Shown here: piece after piece, positions 31,589-40,037 of the stretch
Numbering within the stretch: the first letter of the stretch is position 1
How the letters are laid out: every line of letters starts with the position of its first letter
Assembly (NCBI GenBank): GCA_022813675.1
Contig: CP063375.1
Location: 1,500,001 to 1,564,000 of the forward strand
Length of the DNA: 64,000 nucleotides
Origin: Deferribacteraceae bacterium V6Fe1
Lineage (GTDB): Bacteria; Chrysiogenota; Deferribacteres; Deferribacterales; Deferrivibrionaceae
Direction: 5' to 3'
The notes under the pieces: generated by a model
Databases searched by the model: none
What the model was told of the DNA's origin: nothing
Seen by the model: the letters and a program-made list of their open reading frames with translations, nothing else
Made by a program: the position numbers and the translations under genes

Positions 31589-34299
31589 ACAAGCTGGATT
31601 TTTACCGCCGAAATTTTATATTGAGGTATCTTTGCTTTCTGATCTAAAGCCTTTGCCGTAAGGGTATTAACATTCCCTTCGTAAAAATGAAAATTTCCAA
31701 AAATCGTTCCTTTTTGGTTTCTTTCCGTAATAAATGCTTTTGCTATAATTTCACCCCTTTTTGAGATAATTTTTACATTGCTATTATCTTTAATGCCGTA
31801 CATTTTTGCATCTTCGGAATGAATTAATACAACCGGGTGGTCTGATATTTTCGATAATTCATCTACTCTTCTTGTAAGCTCTCCGCCATGCCAGTGGTAG
31901 AGCTCTCGACCGGTATTTAAAATTAGAGGGAAATTTTCATCCACTATTTCGTGTGGCCTTTGGGGATAAATTGCAAAAAATCTACCTTTCCCTCTGGAAA
32001 AAGATTCTTGGTGTAAAATCGGTGCCCCTTCAGGATATTTACTGTTTACAGGCCAACAGACATTATTCTTCTGAATTATCTCGTAATTAACTTTCTCATA
32101 AATCGGAGCAGCCCCATTTATCTCATTCATCACGTCTTCATATGATGAATAATTCCATGAGCTAAAATTACCTGATGGTTTTAATTTCATTTTTGAAATT
32201 AGTATATTGGCAAGTGCCGTGAGTATTTCAAAATCCGTTTTTGAATTATACATAGGTGCAAAGAGTGGTGAAAGTTTTTGAATGCGTCTTTCCGTATTTG
32301 TAAATGTGCCATCTTTTTCTGCAAATGTTGCGGCAGGCAGAATTACGTCGGCAAATTTTGAAGTTTCTGTGGGGAATATATCTTGAATCACAAGAAATTC
32401 ACACATTTTTAGTTTTTCGGCTACATGCTGAATATCAGGCTCAGTCATCGCCGGGTTTTCCCCCATTATGTAAAGGGCTTTTACACTTTTATCCAAATTG
32501 TCAATCATTTCTGTAACAGTATATCCGGGCGTATTACTTAATTGTGTATCATGTTCAAACTTCCAAAATTCTTGAAATTTATACACTACATCTTTATCAA
32601 TTACTTTCTGATAGCCCGGGAAAACATCTGGAAGTCCCCCCATATCACAGGCACCTTGGACATTATTTTGCCCTCTGAGGGGATTTAGCCCACCCCCTTT
32701 AAGTCCTACATTTCCTGTGAGAAGCTGCAAGTTGGAAATTGCAATTACGTTATCTACACCGTAAATATGCTGCGTTACCCCCATTGCCCATATGGCAGCA
32801 GTCGGCTTTTCAGTAGCAATGAGCTTTGCAGATTTAAATAGTGTGTCGTAATCTATGCCTGTTTTATCAATGGCCTCATCTATGTCAAATCTAAGAATAT
32901 ATTCTTTAAATTCCTCAAAATTTTCACATCTTTCATTGATAAAGGTATCATCTTGCCAATTATTTTCCAAAATTATGCGGCATAGCGCATTAATCAGGTA
33001 AATATCCGTCCCGCTTTTAATGTTGAGGTAAATGTCGGAAAATTCTGCGATGTCAATAAATCTCGGGTCAGCAACTATCAGATTTATTTTTCTTTCCATT
33101 ACCGCTCTTCTAATCTTTACCCCGAATACCGGGTGCTGTTCAGTGACATTAGCCCCAATAATAAAAACTGTTTTTGCATTTTCTGCAATATCATCCATAC
33201 CGTTTGTCATTGCCCCTGAGCCAACAGTTTCGATTAGTCCGACTACCGTAGAAGAGTGGCAAAGTCTTGCACAATGGTCTACATTGTTTGTCTTAAAAAT
33301 TTGCCTTGCAAGTTTTTGGAAAAGATAGTTTTCCTCATTTGTGCATTTGGCTGAAGACATAAATGAGATTGCATCTCCACCATAGTTTTCATAAACTCGA
33401 ATTAAGTTGTCAGATATTATATCAAGGGCTTTTTCCCATGAAACTTCAACTAATTCATGATCATTATCTTTTGTAGCCTCTTTTTTGCTCAAATTTTCCA
33501 AAAGATATTTTCTTACCAAAGGGTTTTTTAGCCGTTGACTATTTAGCACGTAGCTATTGCCATATCTCCCTTTGACACAAAGGGATGAATATTTTTCACT
33601 TTTTTGAATAGGTTTTGAAATTATATTTTCTCCGTCAAAAAAAAGTTCAATCTGACATCCTACACCGCAATAGCTGCAGATGGTTTCACATTTTGACACA
33701 ATTTTTGACAATCGTCTATTGTGAGATATGGCACCTGTAGGACAAAAATCGACACATGTACCGCTAAATTCACAGCCTGCATCTTCAAATGATTCGTAAA
33801 TACCTATACTAAGCCCTAACTTTTTACCTTTGTTTCTAAAATTCCAAATAAAGCGCCCTTGCAAATTGCTGCAAGCCGACACACATTTACCGCAAAGAAA
33901 GCACAAATCAGGGTTAAAACTAAAAAACGGGTTGTTTATTGTTTTTTGACTGTTGGTTGTGCTTACTCTTTTAATGCTTGATACAGCAAGTTTTTTTAAA
34001 TTTTCAGGTAGCTTTTTAAAATCTACACTTTCAAGCATCAGTTGTATGTTCGTGTTTCTTATCTCATTTAGTTCATTTGTATTTGTTACCAAATTCATTC
34101 CGTCATAAATTTTGGTATTGCAAGAAGTTACATATTGATTGTCGGCATTGACAATACATACCTTGCACCTGCCGATATGTGGTAAATATTTATCATGGCA
34201 GATAGTTGGAATTTCAATTCCAGCTTCAAGGCATGCTTCAAAGATTGTAATATTCTCCCGCACATTTATCTGATTTCCGTCAATAGTTATTTTAATCAA
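31585..34299 (-). CDS. fdhA: Formate dehydrogenase catalytic subunit (molybdo/tungsto-pterin, Cys type)
   Basis: Oxidises formate to CO2 at a bis-pterin Mo/W centre. 904 aa. Order of domains: [2Fe-2S] (CHDKYLPHIGRCKVC), a His/Cys-rich NuoG-like part, 2x[4Fe-4S] (CFLCGKCVSAC and CEFSGTCVDFC), [4Fe-4S] CSYCGVGC, then the catalytic core. The metal ligand is Cys in HCARLCHSSTVVGL (about residue 347), followed by His; no in-frame TGA is used, so it is not a selenoprotein. The TTG at 34299 is chosen: AAGGAG sits 6 bases upstream and the protein then opens MIKITIDG as in relatives. No signal peptide, so cytoplasmic. Overlaps the flavin subunit gene by 8 bp. Confidence 0.94.
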   Translation of the reverse strand: MIKITIDGNQINVRENITIFEACLEAGIEIPTICHDKYLPHIGRCKVCIVNADNQYVTSCNTKIYDGMNLVTNTNELNEIRNTNIQLMLESVDFKKLPENLKKLAVSSIKRVSTTNSQKTINNPFFSFNPDLCFLCGKCVSACSNLQGRFIWNFRNKGKKLGLSIGIYESFEDAGCEFSGTCVDFCPTGAISHNRRLSKIVSKCETICSYCGVGCQIELFFDGENIISKPIQKSEKYSSLCVKGRYGNSYVLNSQRLKNPLVRKYLLENLSKKEATKDNDHELVEVSWEKALDIISDNLIRVYENYGGDAISFMSSAKCTNEENYLFQKLARQIFKTNNVDHCARLCHSSTVVGLIETVGSGAMTNGMDDIAENAKTVFIIGANVTEQHPVFGVKIRRAVMERKINLIVADPRFIDIAEFSDIYLNIKSGTDIYLINALCRIILENNWQDDTFINERCENFEEFKEYILRFDIDEAIDKTGIDYDTLFKSAKLIATEKPTAAIWAMGVTQHIYGVDNVIAISNLQLLTGNVGLKGGGLNPLRGQNNVQGACDMGGLPDVFPGYQKVIDKDVVYKFQEFWKFEHDTQLSNTPGYTVTEMIDNLDKSVKALYIMGENPAMTEPDIQHVAEKLKMCEFLVIQDIFPTETSKFADVILPAATFAEKDGTFTNTERRIQKLSPLFAPMYNSKTDFEILTALANILISKMKLKPSGNFSSWNYSSYEDVMNEINGAAPIYEKVNYEIIQKNNVCWPVNSKYPEGAPILHQESFSRGKGRFFAIYPQRPHEIVDENFPLILNTGRELYHWHGGELTRRVDELSKISDHPVVLIHSEDAKMYGIKDNSNVKIISKRGEIIAKAFITERNQKGTIFGNFHFYEGNVNTLTAKALDQKAKIPQYKISAVKIQLV

Positions 34300-35794
34300 G
34301 ATTTGCTCCTTCAACAATTTTTATATACGAAGATATCGGTTGAAGGCCTGCTTTACCAAGCCCGCAAAGGGTGGATTTGGCAATTATGGATGATAAGTTT
34401 TTAGCCTCTTTAAGTTTGCTGTTATTTATTAACCATTTAAGTTTGGAGTAGCCCAAAAAGCAAGGGTTGCACTGTCCGCAAGATTCCTCAGCAAAAAAAT
34501 CTAAAATATAAAGTATGATTTCCTTTAATTTTTCATTCTTGCCAAAAAGATAAATGGAGCCCGCACCTGATCTGTTTTCAAGCAAATATTTTAGCGGCAT
34601 ATTGAACTGTCTGTTGTCAATAAAAAAACCTGAAGCTCCGCCGACAAGTGCAAAGTAATTGCTTTTGTTATCGATAAAACCATCTGCAAAGTTAGCAACA
34701 ATTTCATTTATAGAATATTGTCCATCGGTTTCAAATATCCCTTTTGAGTTAATTTCACCTGAAATAGAGAAGATTCGCCTGTCTGCAACGGATAAATCTT
34801 TGTCAATAATTTCAAATATCCACCCCATAGTTTCAACGTTTAGAATTATTGTAGGTTTGTTAAAAAGTCCTGATTCCCCCGGGAATGGAGGCTTTCTTCG
34901 AGGCTGTCCCCTTTTACCTTCAATCGACTCCATTAGTGCAGTTTCTTCGCCGCAGATATAAGCACCGGCACCGGAAACAACTGTAAAATTAAATTCTTTA
35001 AACTGATTTTGGAATATTTCTACAGTTTCTTTTAATATCTCTTTTTGCCTTATGTATTCCCCTCTGATATAAATATAAATATCTTTGGCATTAACCATAT
35101 AGGCTGTCAAAATAATGCCTGAAAGGACAGCAAAAGGGTTGTTGTCAATTATCCCTCTGTCTTTAAATACAAATGGCTCTGACTCATCAGCATTACATAT
35201 TACAACTTTTTCCCCTTTGCTTTTTTTTGTAAATTGCAATTTTTTACCTGTAGGAAATCCGGCACCGCCTCTTCCGGTAAGATTTGAGGAGATTATTTTA
35301 TCTATAAGAATATCCGGATTTGCCTTTAGAAAATAATTGAGCTTGTTCAAATAATATTGAATGTCGTTACTATTTAGTAAGTAAAGCTTTTTAATTTCGT
35401 TGTTTAAAATTTTTGTTTTGCCTATTTTTAATATTTTATCTTGATAAAAAGAAACCTGCTCCCCTTTATAAATCCCGGGATTATTATTATCACAAAGCCC
35501 TAAGCAATTTACAAAAGAGCAGTTTTTTCTATCAGAAAGATTCGTATTGCAGCCTGGTGCTTTACAAGCATACTTTTCTTTATTTTTTCCAAATTTTATC
35601 ATTTCATAAAAGCTTAATATTGAAATTGCCGTTGAATCGGCAATACCGTAAGTATTGGCTATGCTTTTAATATTATCAGTATTAAGAAAACCTTGTTCTT
35701 TTTGAATATTTTTTGCCGCATCTAAAAAATGTGTTAAATTTTTGTTATTTTTTAAGGATGAAAGAAATTTTATCTTTTTTTGGGTAATTGGCAT
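34292..35794 (-). CDS. NAD-linked formate dehydrogenase flavin subunit (NuoE-NuoF fusion)
   Basis: 500 aa fusion passing electrons from FdhA to NAD(H). N-terminal NuoE-like part (about 1-110) with cysteines Cys77-x4-Cys82 and Cys97-x3-Cys101; the segment between the pairs is only 14 residues, much shorter than usual. NuoF part: FMN motif GRGGAGFPTGKK (about 172-183), NAD site with ESIEGKRGQPRRKPPFPGESG (core KRGQPRRKPPFPG, about 290-302), and C-terminal [4Fe-4S] ESCGQCNPC...STLCGLG. RBS AAGGAT before the ATG. Transcribed with fdhA; maturation genes are not in the window. Confidence 0.92.
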   Translation of the reverse strand: MPITQKKIKFLSSLKNNKNLTHFLDAAKNIQKEQGFLNTDNIKSIANTYGIADSTAISILSFYEMIKFGKNKEKYACKAPGCNTNLSDRKNCSFVNCLGLCDNNNPGIYKGEQVSFYQDKILKIGKTKILNNEIKKLYLLNSNDIQYYLNKLNYFLKANPDILIDKIISSNLTGRGGAGFPTGKKLQFTKKSKGEKVVICNADESEPFVFKDRGIIDNNPFAVLSGIILTAYMVNAKDIYIYIRGEYIRQKEILKETVEIFQNQFKEFNFTVVSGAGAYICGEETALMESIEGKRGQPRRKPPFPGESGLFNKPTIILNVETMGWIFEIIDKDLSVADRRIFSISGEINSKGIFETDGQYSINEIVANFADGFIDNKSNYFALVGGASGFFIDNRQFNMPLKYLLENRSGAGSIYLFGKNEKLKEIILYILDFFAEESCGQCNPCFLGYSKLKWLINNSKLKEAKNLSSIIAKSTLCGLGKAGLQPISSYIKIVEGANLD

Positions 35795-35910
35795 GTTGTA
35801 TCCTTAAGACTTTTTTACATTATAGACAATATTTGTTGATTTTTAAATAAAAATAAGTTTGAAATAAAATCTCGAATCTGGTATCACCCTCTAAACAATA
35901 GGAGAATTAC

Positions 35911-37791
35911 GTGAATTTGATATCTGTTGACAAAATTTCAAAATCTGTTGGAAGTAAAATACTCTTTGAAAATATTTCATTTGGTGTAAATGAAGGTGAA
36001 AAGATTGCTCTAATCGGTATAAATGGTTCCGGTAAAACGACATTATTGAATATTTTGGCAGGCGTGGAGAAACCTGATAGCGGTAAAGTTTCCATAAATA
36101 ATGATTGTTATATAAATTATCTTAAGCAGTTTCCGAAGTTTGACCCGGAAGAGAGGATTATAGATCACATATTTAAGAGTAACTCACCCGTCGTTCAGGC
36201 TATTAAGGAGTATGAATTTTTGTGCAACAACCCTGCAAGTGATGAAAATTATATAAAGAAATTAGATGAGATGATAACCCGGCTTGACAAGCTTGAAGCT
36301 TGGCAGTTTGAGTCCGAAATAAAGTCCATACTTGCTGAGCTTGGCATCAAAGATTTAAATCTGAAAATGAAAGAACTTTCAGGCGGGATGATTAAAAAGG
36401 TATCCCTTGCTCAAGCTCTGATTGATAGCGGAAATTTACTTATATTGGATGAGCCTACCAACCATCTTGATATAAATACTACTTGCTGGCTTGAAGAATA
36501 TTTAATTAAAACGAGAAAGACTATTATTATGGTAACTCATGACAGATATTTTTTGGACAATGTATGCAACGTTATTTTAGAAATAGACAACAAAACAATC
36601 TACCAATTTAACGGGAACTTTTCTTTTTATTTGGAGAAGAAAAGTGAAATGATTGATACTCAAAAAAGGGAAAATTTAAAAATACAAAATATACTAAGAA
36701 ATGAGCTTAAATGGCTTAAAAGAGGGGCAAAAGCACGGACGACCAAGCAAAAAGCAAGAATAGATAGAATTGAAGAATTACAGCAAAAACCTTCTTTTAC
36801 GGAAGACACTTTGACAGAGTTTAGAAGTAAATCGAGAAGGCTTGGTAATAAAATTTTAGAAATTAAAGATATTTCCAAAAGTTATGATGGTAAACAAGTT
36901 GTCAAACCCTTCAGTTATATTTTTAAACACTACGAAAGGTTAGGAATTGTAGGCCCAAATGGTGCCGGTAAATCTACATTTGTCAAACTGATTACCGAAA
37001 TGGAAAAGACAGACTCAGGTGAGGTGATAAAAGGGATAAATACGCAGTTTGCCATTTTCGATCAGCATAGTGCCGCACTTGACCCTGATAAGAGAATTAT
37101 CGATATTATCAAAGAGGAGAAAGAGGTTATCGATACTCCGGATGGTAAATTTATTTCTCCCGGAAAATTTTTGGAAATGTTTTTATTTCCGTCAAATATG
37201 CACCATACCCCTGTCGCCAAACTGTCGGGAGGGGAGAAGAGGAGGCTGCATCTGGTGCTTCTTTTGTTAAAAAATCCAAATTTTCTTATTTTGGATGAGC
37301 CTACCAATGATTTGGATATAAAGACATTGTCAGTGTTAGAAGAGTATTTGGATAATTTTCAAGGGTGTTTGATAGTCATTTCCCATGACAGATATTTTAT
37401 GGATAGGGTAGTCGATCATCTTTTTATTTTTGATGGATATGGTAATATTGATGAATTTCCCGGAAATTTTACCGATTATCTAGCATACAAAAGAGAAAAT
37501 CAGGGAAAATCTGAGAGTAAAACTCAAGCTAATGTTAAAAGCCAGGAAAGGCAACAGTCCAACAAAAGCAAACTTACATATTTGGAAAAGAAAGAGTTTG
37601 AATCAATTGAAGCTGAAATTGAAGAGCTTGAAAAAAGAAAAGAAGAGCTCGAAGTTAAACTTGCTACAGGTGGCACTAATTATGCCGAATTGGCAGAGTA
37701 TCAGAATGAGCTTGAAAAAATAGAAAGTGAAATCTTGCATAAGATCGAAAGATGGGAATTTTTGACAGAAAAAAGTGAAGGTAGTGATTAA
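35911..37791 (+). CDS. ABC-F family ATPase (Uup-like)
   Basis: 626 aa soluble protein with two ABC domains and no membrane part. First domain: GINGSGKTT, LSGGMIKKVSLA, LLILDEPTNHLD; second: GPNGAGKST, LSGGEKRRLHL, LILDEPTNDLD. A charged linker between them (about 245-300) and a C-terminal coiled coil (about 550-620) fit Uup-type ABC-F factors acting on ribosomes or branched DNA. GTG start with AATAGGAGAA upstream. No clear terminator directly after it. Confidence 0.9.
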   Translation: MNLISVDKISKSVGSKILFENISFGVNEGEKIALIGINGSGKTTLLNILAGVEKPDSGKVSINNDCYINYLKQFPKFDPEERIIDHIFKSNSPVVQAIKEYEFLCNNPASDENYIKKLDEMITRLDKLEAWQFESEIKSILAELGIKDLNLKMKELSGGMIKKVSLAQALIDSGNLLILDEPTNHLDINTTCWLEEYLIKTRKTIIMVTHDRYFLDNVCNVILEIDNKTIYQFNGNFSFYLEKKSEMIDTQKRENLKIQNILRNELKWLKRGAKARTTKQKARIDRIEELQQKPSFTEDTLTEFRSKSRRLGNKILEIKDISKSYDGKQVVKPFSYIFKHYERLGIVGPNGAGKSTFVKLITEMEKTDSGEVIKGINTQFAIFDQHSAALDPDKRIIDIIKEEKEVIDTPDGKFISPGKFLEMFLFPSNMHHTPVAKLSGGEKRRLHLVLLLLKNPNFLILDEPTNDLDIKTLSVLEEYLDNFQGCLIVISHDRYFMDRVVDHLFIFDGYGNIDEFPGNFTDYLAYKRENQGKSESKTQANVKSQERQQSNKSKLTYLEKKEFESIEAEIEELEKRKEELEVKLATGGTNYAELAEYQNELEKIESEILHKIERWEFLTEKSEGSD

Positions 37792-37876
37792 ATATTTGTC
37801 TATGACCTGTTATTTGCTTGTAGTAAAGACTAATTAAATTATATTTAAATTATTTTATTTATTTTGAAAATAAAGC

Positions 37877-37904
37877 TTGCTATTAAATTTTAATGCTGTA
37901 TATT
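37877..37904 (+). promoter_or_regulatory. Candidate promoter of cold-shock gene leader
   Basis: TTGCTA (37877-37882), 16-bp spacer, TATATT (37899-37904). Predicted start near 37911 would give a leader of about 104 nt before the csp ATG at 38015, containing the hairpin at 37946-37977. Confidence 0.5.
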
Positions 37905-37945
37905 AACCATAAGATTTGGTTGTGTAGCAGTTTAAAAGAAAACGT

Positions 37946-37977
37946 AAGCCGTACAAACCTTGTGCGGCTTTTTTTTT
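37946..37977 (+). terminator. Intrinsic-terminator-like hairpin in csp leader
   Basis: Stem AAGCCGTAC (37946-37954) and GTGCGGCTT (37962-37970), one wobble pair, 7-nt loop, then an unbroken T run to 37977. It lies between the candidate csp promoter and the csp gene, so it could attenuate csp; alternatively it ends transcripts from the ABC-F gene 155 bp upstream or a small RNA. Confidence 0.7.
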
Positions 37978-38014
37978 ATGCCCCAATCAGACAAAATATA
38001 AGTGAGGTAGCACA

Positions 38015-38215
38015 ATGTTTAAAGGAACAGTAAAATGGTTTAACGATTCAAAGGGATTCGGATTTATTACTACTGAAGATGGAGAGGACGTATTCGTACA
38101 TCATACTTCAATTCAAAAAGAAGGCTTTAGGTCTTTGGTAGAAAATGAAAAGGTCAAATTTGACATTGATAAAACAAACAGAGGTCCAGCAGCTATAAAT
38201 GTTGTAGGTCTTTAG
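38015..38215 (+). CDS. Cold-shock domain protein
   Basis: 66 aa CspA-type single-strand nucleic-acid chaperone. RNP1 KGFGFI (14-19) and RNP2 DVFVHH (26-31) are intact; the start [18 protein letters not shown] is typical. RBS GTGAGG at 38002-38007. Flanked by a leader hairpin and its own strong terminator, so it can be a monocistronic unit. Confidence 0.96.
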   Translation: MFKGTVKWFNDSKGFGFITTEDGEDVFVHHTSIQKEGFRSLVENEKVKFDIDKTNRGPAAINVVGL

Positions 38216-38225
38216 ACAGACTTAA

Positions 38226-38252
38226 GGCGGGCAAATTGCCCGCCTTTTTTTT
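38226..38252 (+). terminator. Intrinsic terminator after csp
   Basis: Stem GGCGGGC (38226-38232) / GCCCGCC (38238-38244), 5-nt loop, followed by eight T. Confidence 0.92.
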
Positions 38253-38326
38253 ATACATCCTTTTGCCTCTCAATTTAAAAATCTAAAAAAAGCTCAAAAA
38301 TAGTTAGAAGTTAGCCCAAATTTATC

Positions 38327-38355
38327 TTGACAAAAATAAGCTCTCTTTATATCTT
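38327..38355 (+). promoter_or_regulatory. Heat-shock operon promoter (hrcA)
   Basis: TTGACA (38327-38332), 17-bp spacer, TATCTT (38350-38355). The predicted start falls at the left arm of the CIRCE element, so bound HrcA would block initiation. Confidence 0.75.
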
Positions 38356-38359
38356 TACA

Positions 38360-38386
38360 TTAGCACTCGGCAGAAGAGAGTGCTAA
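38360..38386. promoter_or_regulatory. CIRCE operator
   Basis: Perfect TTAGCACTC (38360-38368), 9-bp spacer, GAGTGCTAA (38378-38386). This is the known binding site of the HrcA repressor, here placed directly before hrcA, so the operon is expected to be self-repressed. Confidence 0.97.
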
Positions 38387-38410
38387 TAAATGAGGTTGGT
38401 GAGGGCTAAA

Positions 38411-39442
38411 GTGTTATCAGACAGAGAGGCCAAAGTTTTGAAGATTATTGTTGATGAGTATATAAACAGTAGTATTCCTGTAGGGTCAAGATTTATATCC
38501 AAAAACAGTGACTTGAACCTTAGTCCCGCATCAATCAGGAATATAATGAGTGATTTAGAGGAAAAGGGTTTTATTTCGCAGACTCATATATCTTCAGGAA
38601 GGATTCCGACCGACAAAGGTTTTAGATATTATGTTGACCAATTTGTTACATTTAATAAGGGTCTGATAGAAAAGATAAAGGAAATTGAAAATGTCAGCCC
38701 TTTAAATATGGAATTTCTTTTTAAGGAGATTAGTAAAAAACTTGGAGAAGTTTCTCATTCCGTAGGCTTTGTTGTCTCTCCTAAAATCAATAGTATGTAT
38801 TTGAAGCATATTGAGTTTTTAAGACTCAATCGTGAGCGTGTGCTTTGTATAGTTGTTACCAAGTCAGGTATAGTTCATAACTTAATTATGAATTTAGGTG
38901 AAAACTATACTGAGTCAGATTTACAAAAGGTTTCTAACTATTTAAACACACATTTCCAAAATCAAAGTTTGATGGATATAAAAAATAATCTTTTTCAAGA
39001 TATTGCTTCTAAAAAAAGTGAGTTTGATGAAGTGGCAGAAAAGGCGAAAGAGATAGCCGGGGATTATTTGTTTACTCATGATTTTGGTGGCGAATTGGTA
39101 ATTTATGGGACTAAAAATGTGCTGAGTTTGCCTGAATTTAAGGATGCTGACAGCCTTAAAAACTTACTTGACTTTTTTGAAGAGAAAACCTTGATATATG
39201 AAATTATTGATAAGTGTATCCATGAGCCGACTGTGAAAATTTTCATAGGTTCGGAAATTAACGATGAGAATCTAAATATTAGTCTTGTTGCAAAACCTTA
39301 TAAAAGGGATGAAAACGTAATAGGGACACTTGGAGTAATCGGGCCCAAAAGGATGAGATATCCGGAAATAATACCGATAGTGGATTACACCGCTGAAATA
39401 ATGTCAAAACTTATGAATAAAATTGGAGGGACAGATGAGTAA
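38411..39442 (+). CDS. hrcA: Heat-inducible transcription repressor HrcA
   Basis: Represses class I heat-shock genes through CIRCE. 343 aa from GTG 38411. N-terminal winged-helix (about 1-75, LSDREAKVLKIIVDEYI and PVGSRFISK, SPASIRNIMSDLEEKGFI), then a GAF-like dimer region. Start choice: ATG 38390 is in frame but lies 4 bp after CIRCE with no RBS. GTG 38411 has GGTGAGGG 5-6 bases upstream and gives the usual opening of the family (M-L-S-x-R-E). First gene of hrcA-grpE-dnaK. Confidence 0.94.
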   Translation: MLSDREAKVLKIIVDEYINSSIPVGSRFISKNSDLNLSPASIRNIMSDLEEKGFISQTHISSGRIPTDKGFRYYVDQFVTFNKGLIEKIKEIENVSPLNMEFLFKEISKKLGEVSHSVGFVVSPKINSMYLKHIEFLRLNRERVLCIVVTKSGIVHNLIMNLGENYTESDLQKVSNYLNTHFQNQSLMDIKNNLFQDIASKKSEFDEVAEKAKEIAGDYLFTHDFGGELVIYGTKNVLSLPEFKDADSLKNLLDFFEEKTLIYEIIDKCIHEPTVKIFIGSEINDENLNISLVAKPYKRDENVIGTLGVIGPKRMRYPEIIPIVDYTAEIMSKLMNKIGGTDE

Positions 39443-40037
39443 AAAGAAAAGGGATGAGGCTTTGCAAGAAGAACAAAACATTCCTGAAGAAAACATTCAA
39501 GAGGAAGATATTGTAGTTGATGAAAATGAGGATACGGAGAAAATTTTGTTAAAAAAAGAGATAGAGTCATTAAAAAAAGAGGTTGAGGAGAAGAAAGAGC
39601 ATTCTCTCAGACTTGCTGCCGAGCTTGATAATTTTAGAAAGAGGCTTTCAAAAGAGACTGAGGAAAAGTTAAAATATGCCAATCAACAAATAATATTGGA
39701 CTTTTTGGTGATTATTGACAATTTGGAGATGGCGTTGTCTCATATTAAAGAATCCGAAGAGATAAAGGCTCTAAAAGAAGGTGTGGAGCTTACACTTAAA
39801 CAATTTAAGGATACTCTGGCCAAATATGGCGCTAAAGAGATTGAAACAAACATTGGGGATGAGTTTAACCCCAATTTGCATGATGCATTGATGTTAGATG
39901 CAGATCAAAATCATAAGAATAACGCGATTACGCTTGTTATGCAAAAAGGTTACACTCTGCATGACAGGGTTATTAGACCCACAAAAGTTAGAGTAAATAA
40001 AGTAGAAAATATAGAGAAGGAGGACTCAAATGGGTAA
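39435..40037 (+). CDS. grpE: Nucleotide exchange factor GrpE
   Basis: Releases ADP from DnaK. 200 aa. Acidic N-terminal tail and coiled coil (about 35-75), then the GrpE beta domain with NPNLHDALM and [19 protein letters not shown] 39435 has GGAGGGA upstream; a TTG 12 bp before is also in frame. Overlaps hrcA by 8 bp and dnaK by 8 bp. Confidence 0.95.
   Translation: MSKKKRDEALQEEQNIPEENIQEEDIVVDENEDTEKILLKKEIESLKKEVEEKKEHSLRLAAELDNFRKRLSKETEEKLKYANQQIILDFLVIIDNLEMALSHIKESEEIKALKEGVELTLKQFKDTLAKYGAKEIETNIGDEFNPNLHDALMLDADQNHKNNAITLVMQKGYTLHDRVIRPTKVRVNKVENIEKEDSNG

Noticed and set aside
31585-34292. Selenocysteine in the formate dehydrogenase
   Set aside because: The ligand position in CARLCHSS is an ordinary Cys codon and the frame has no internal TGA.
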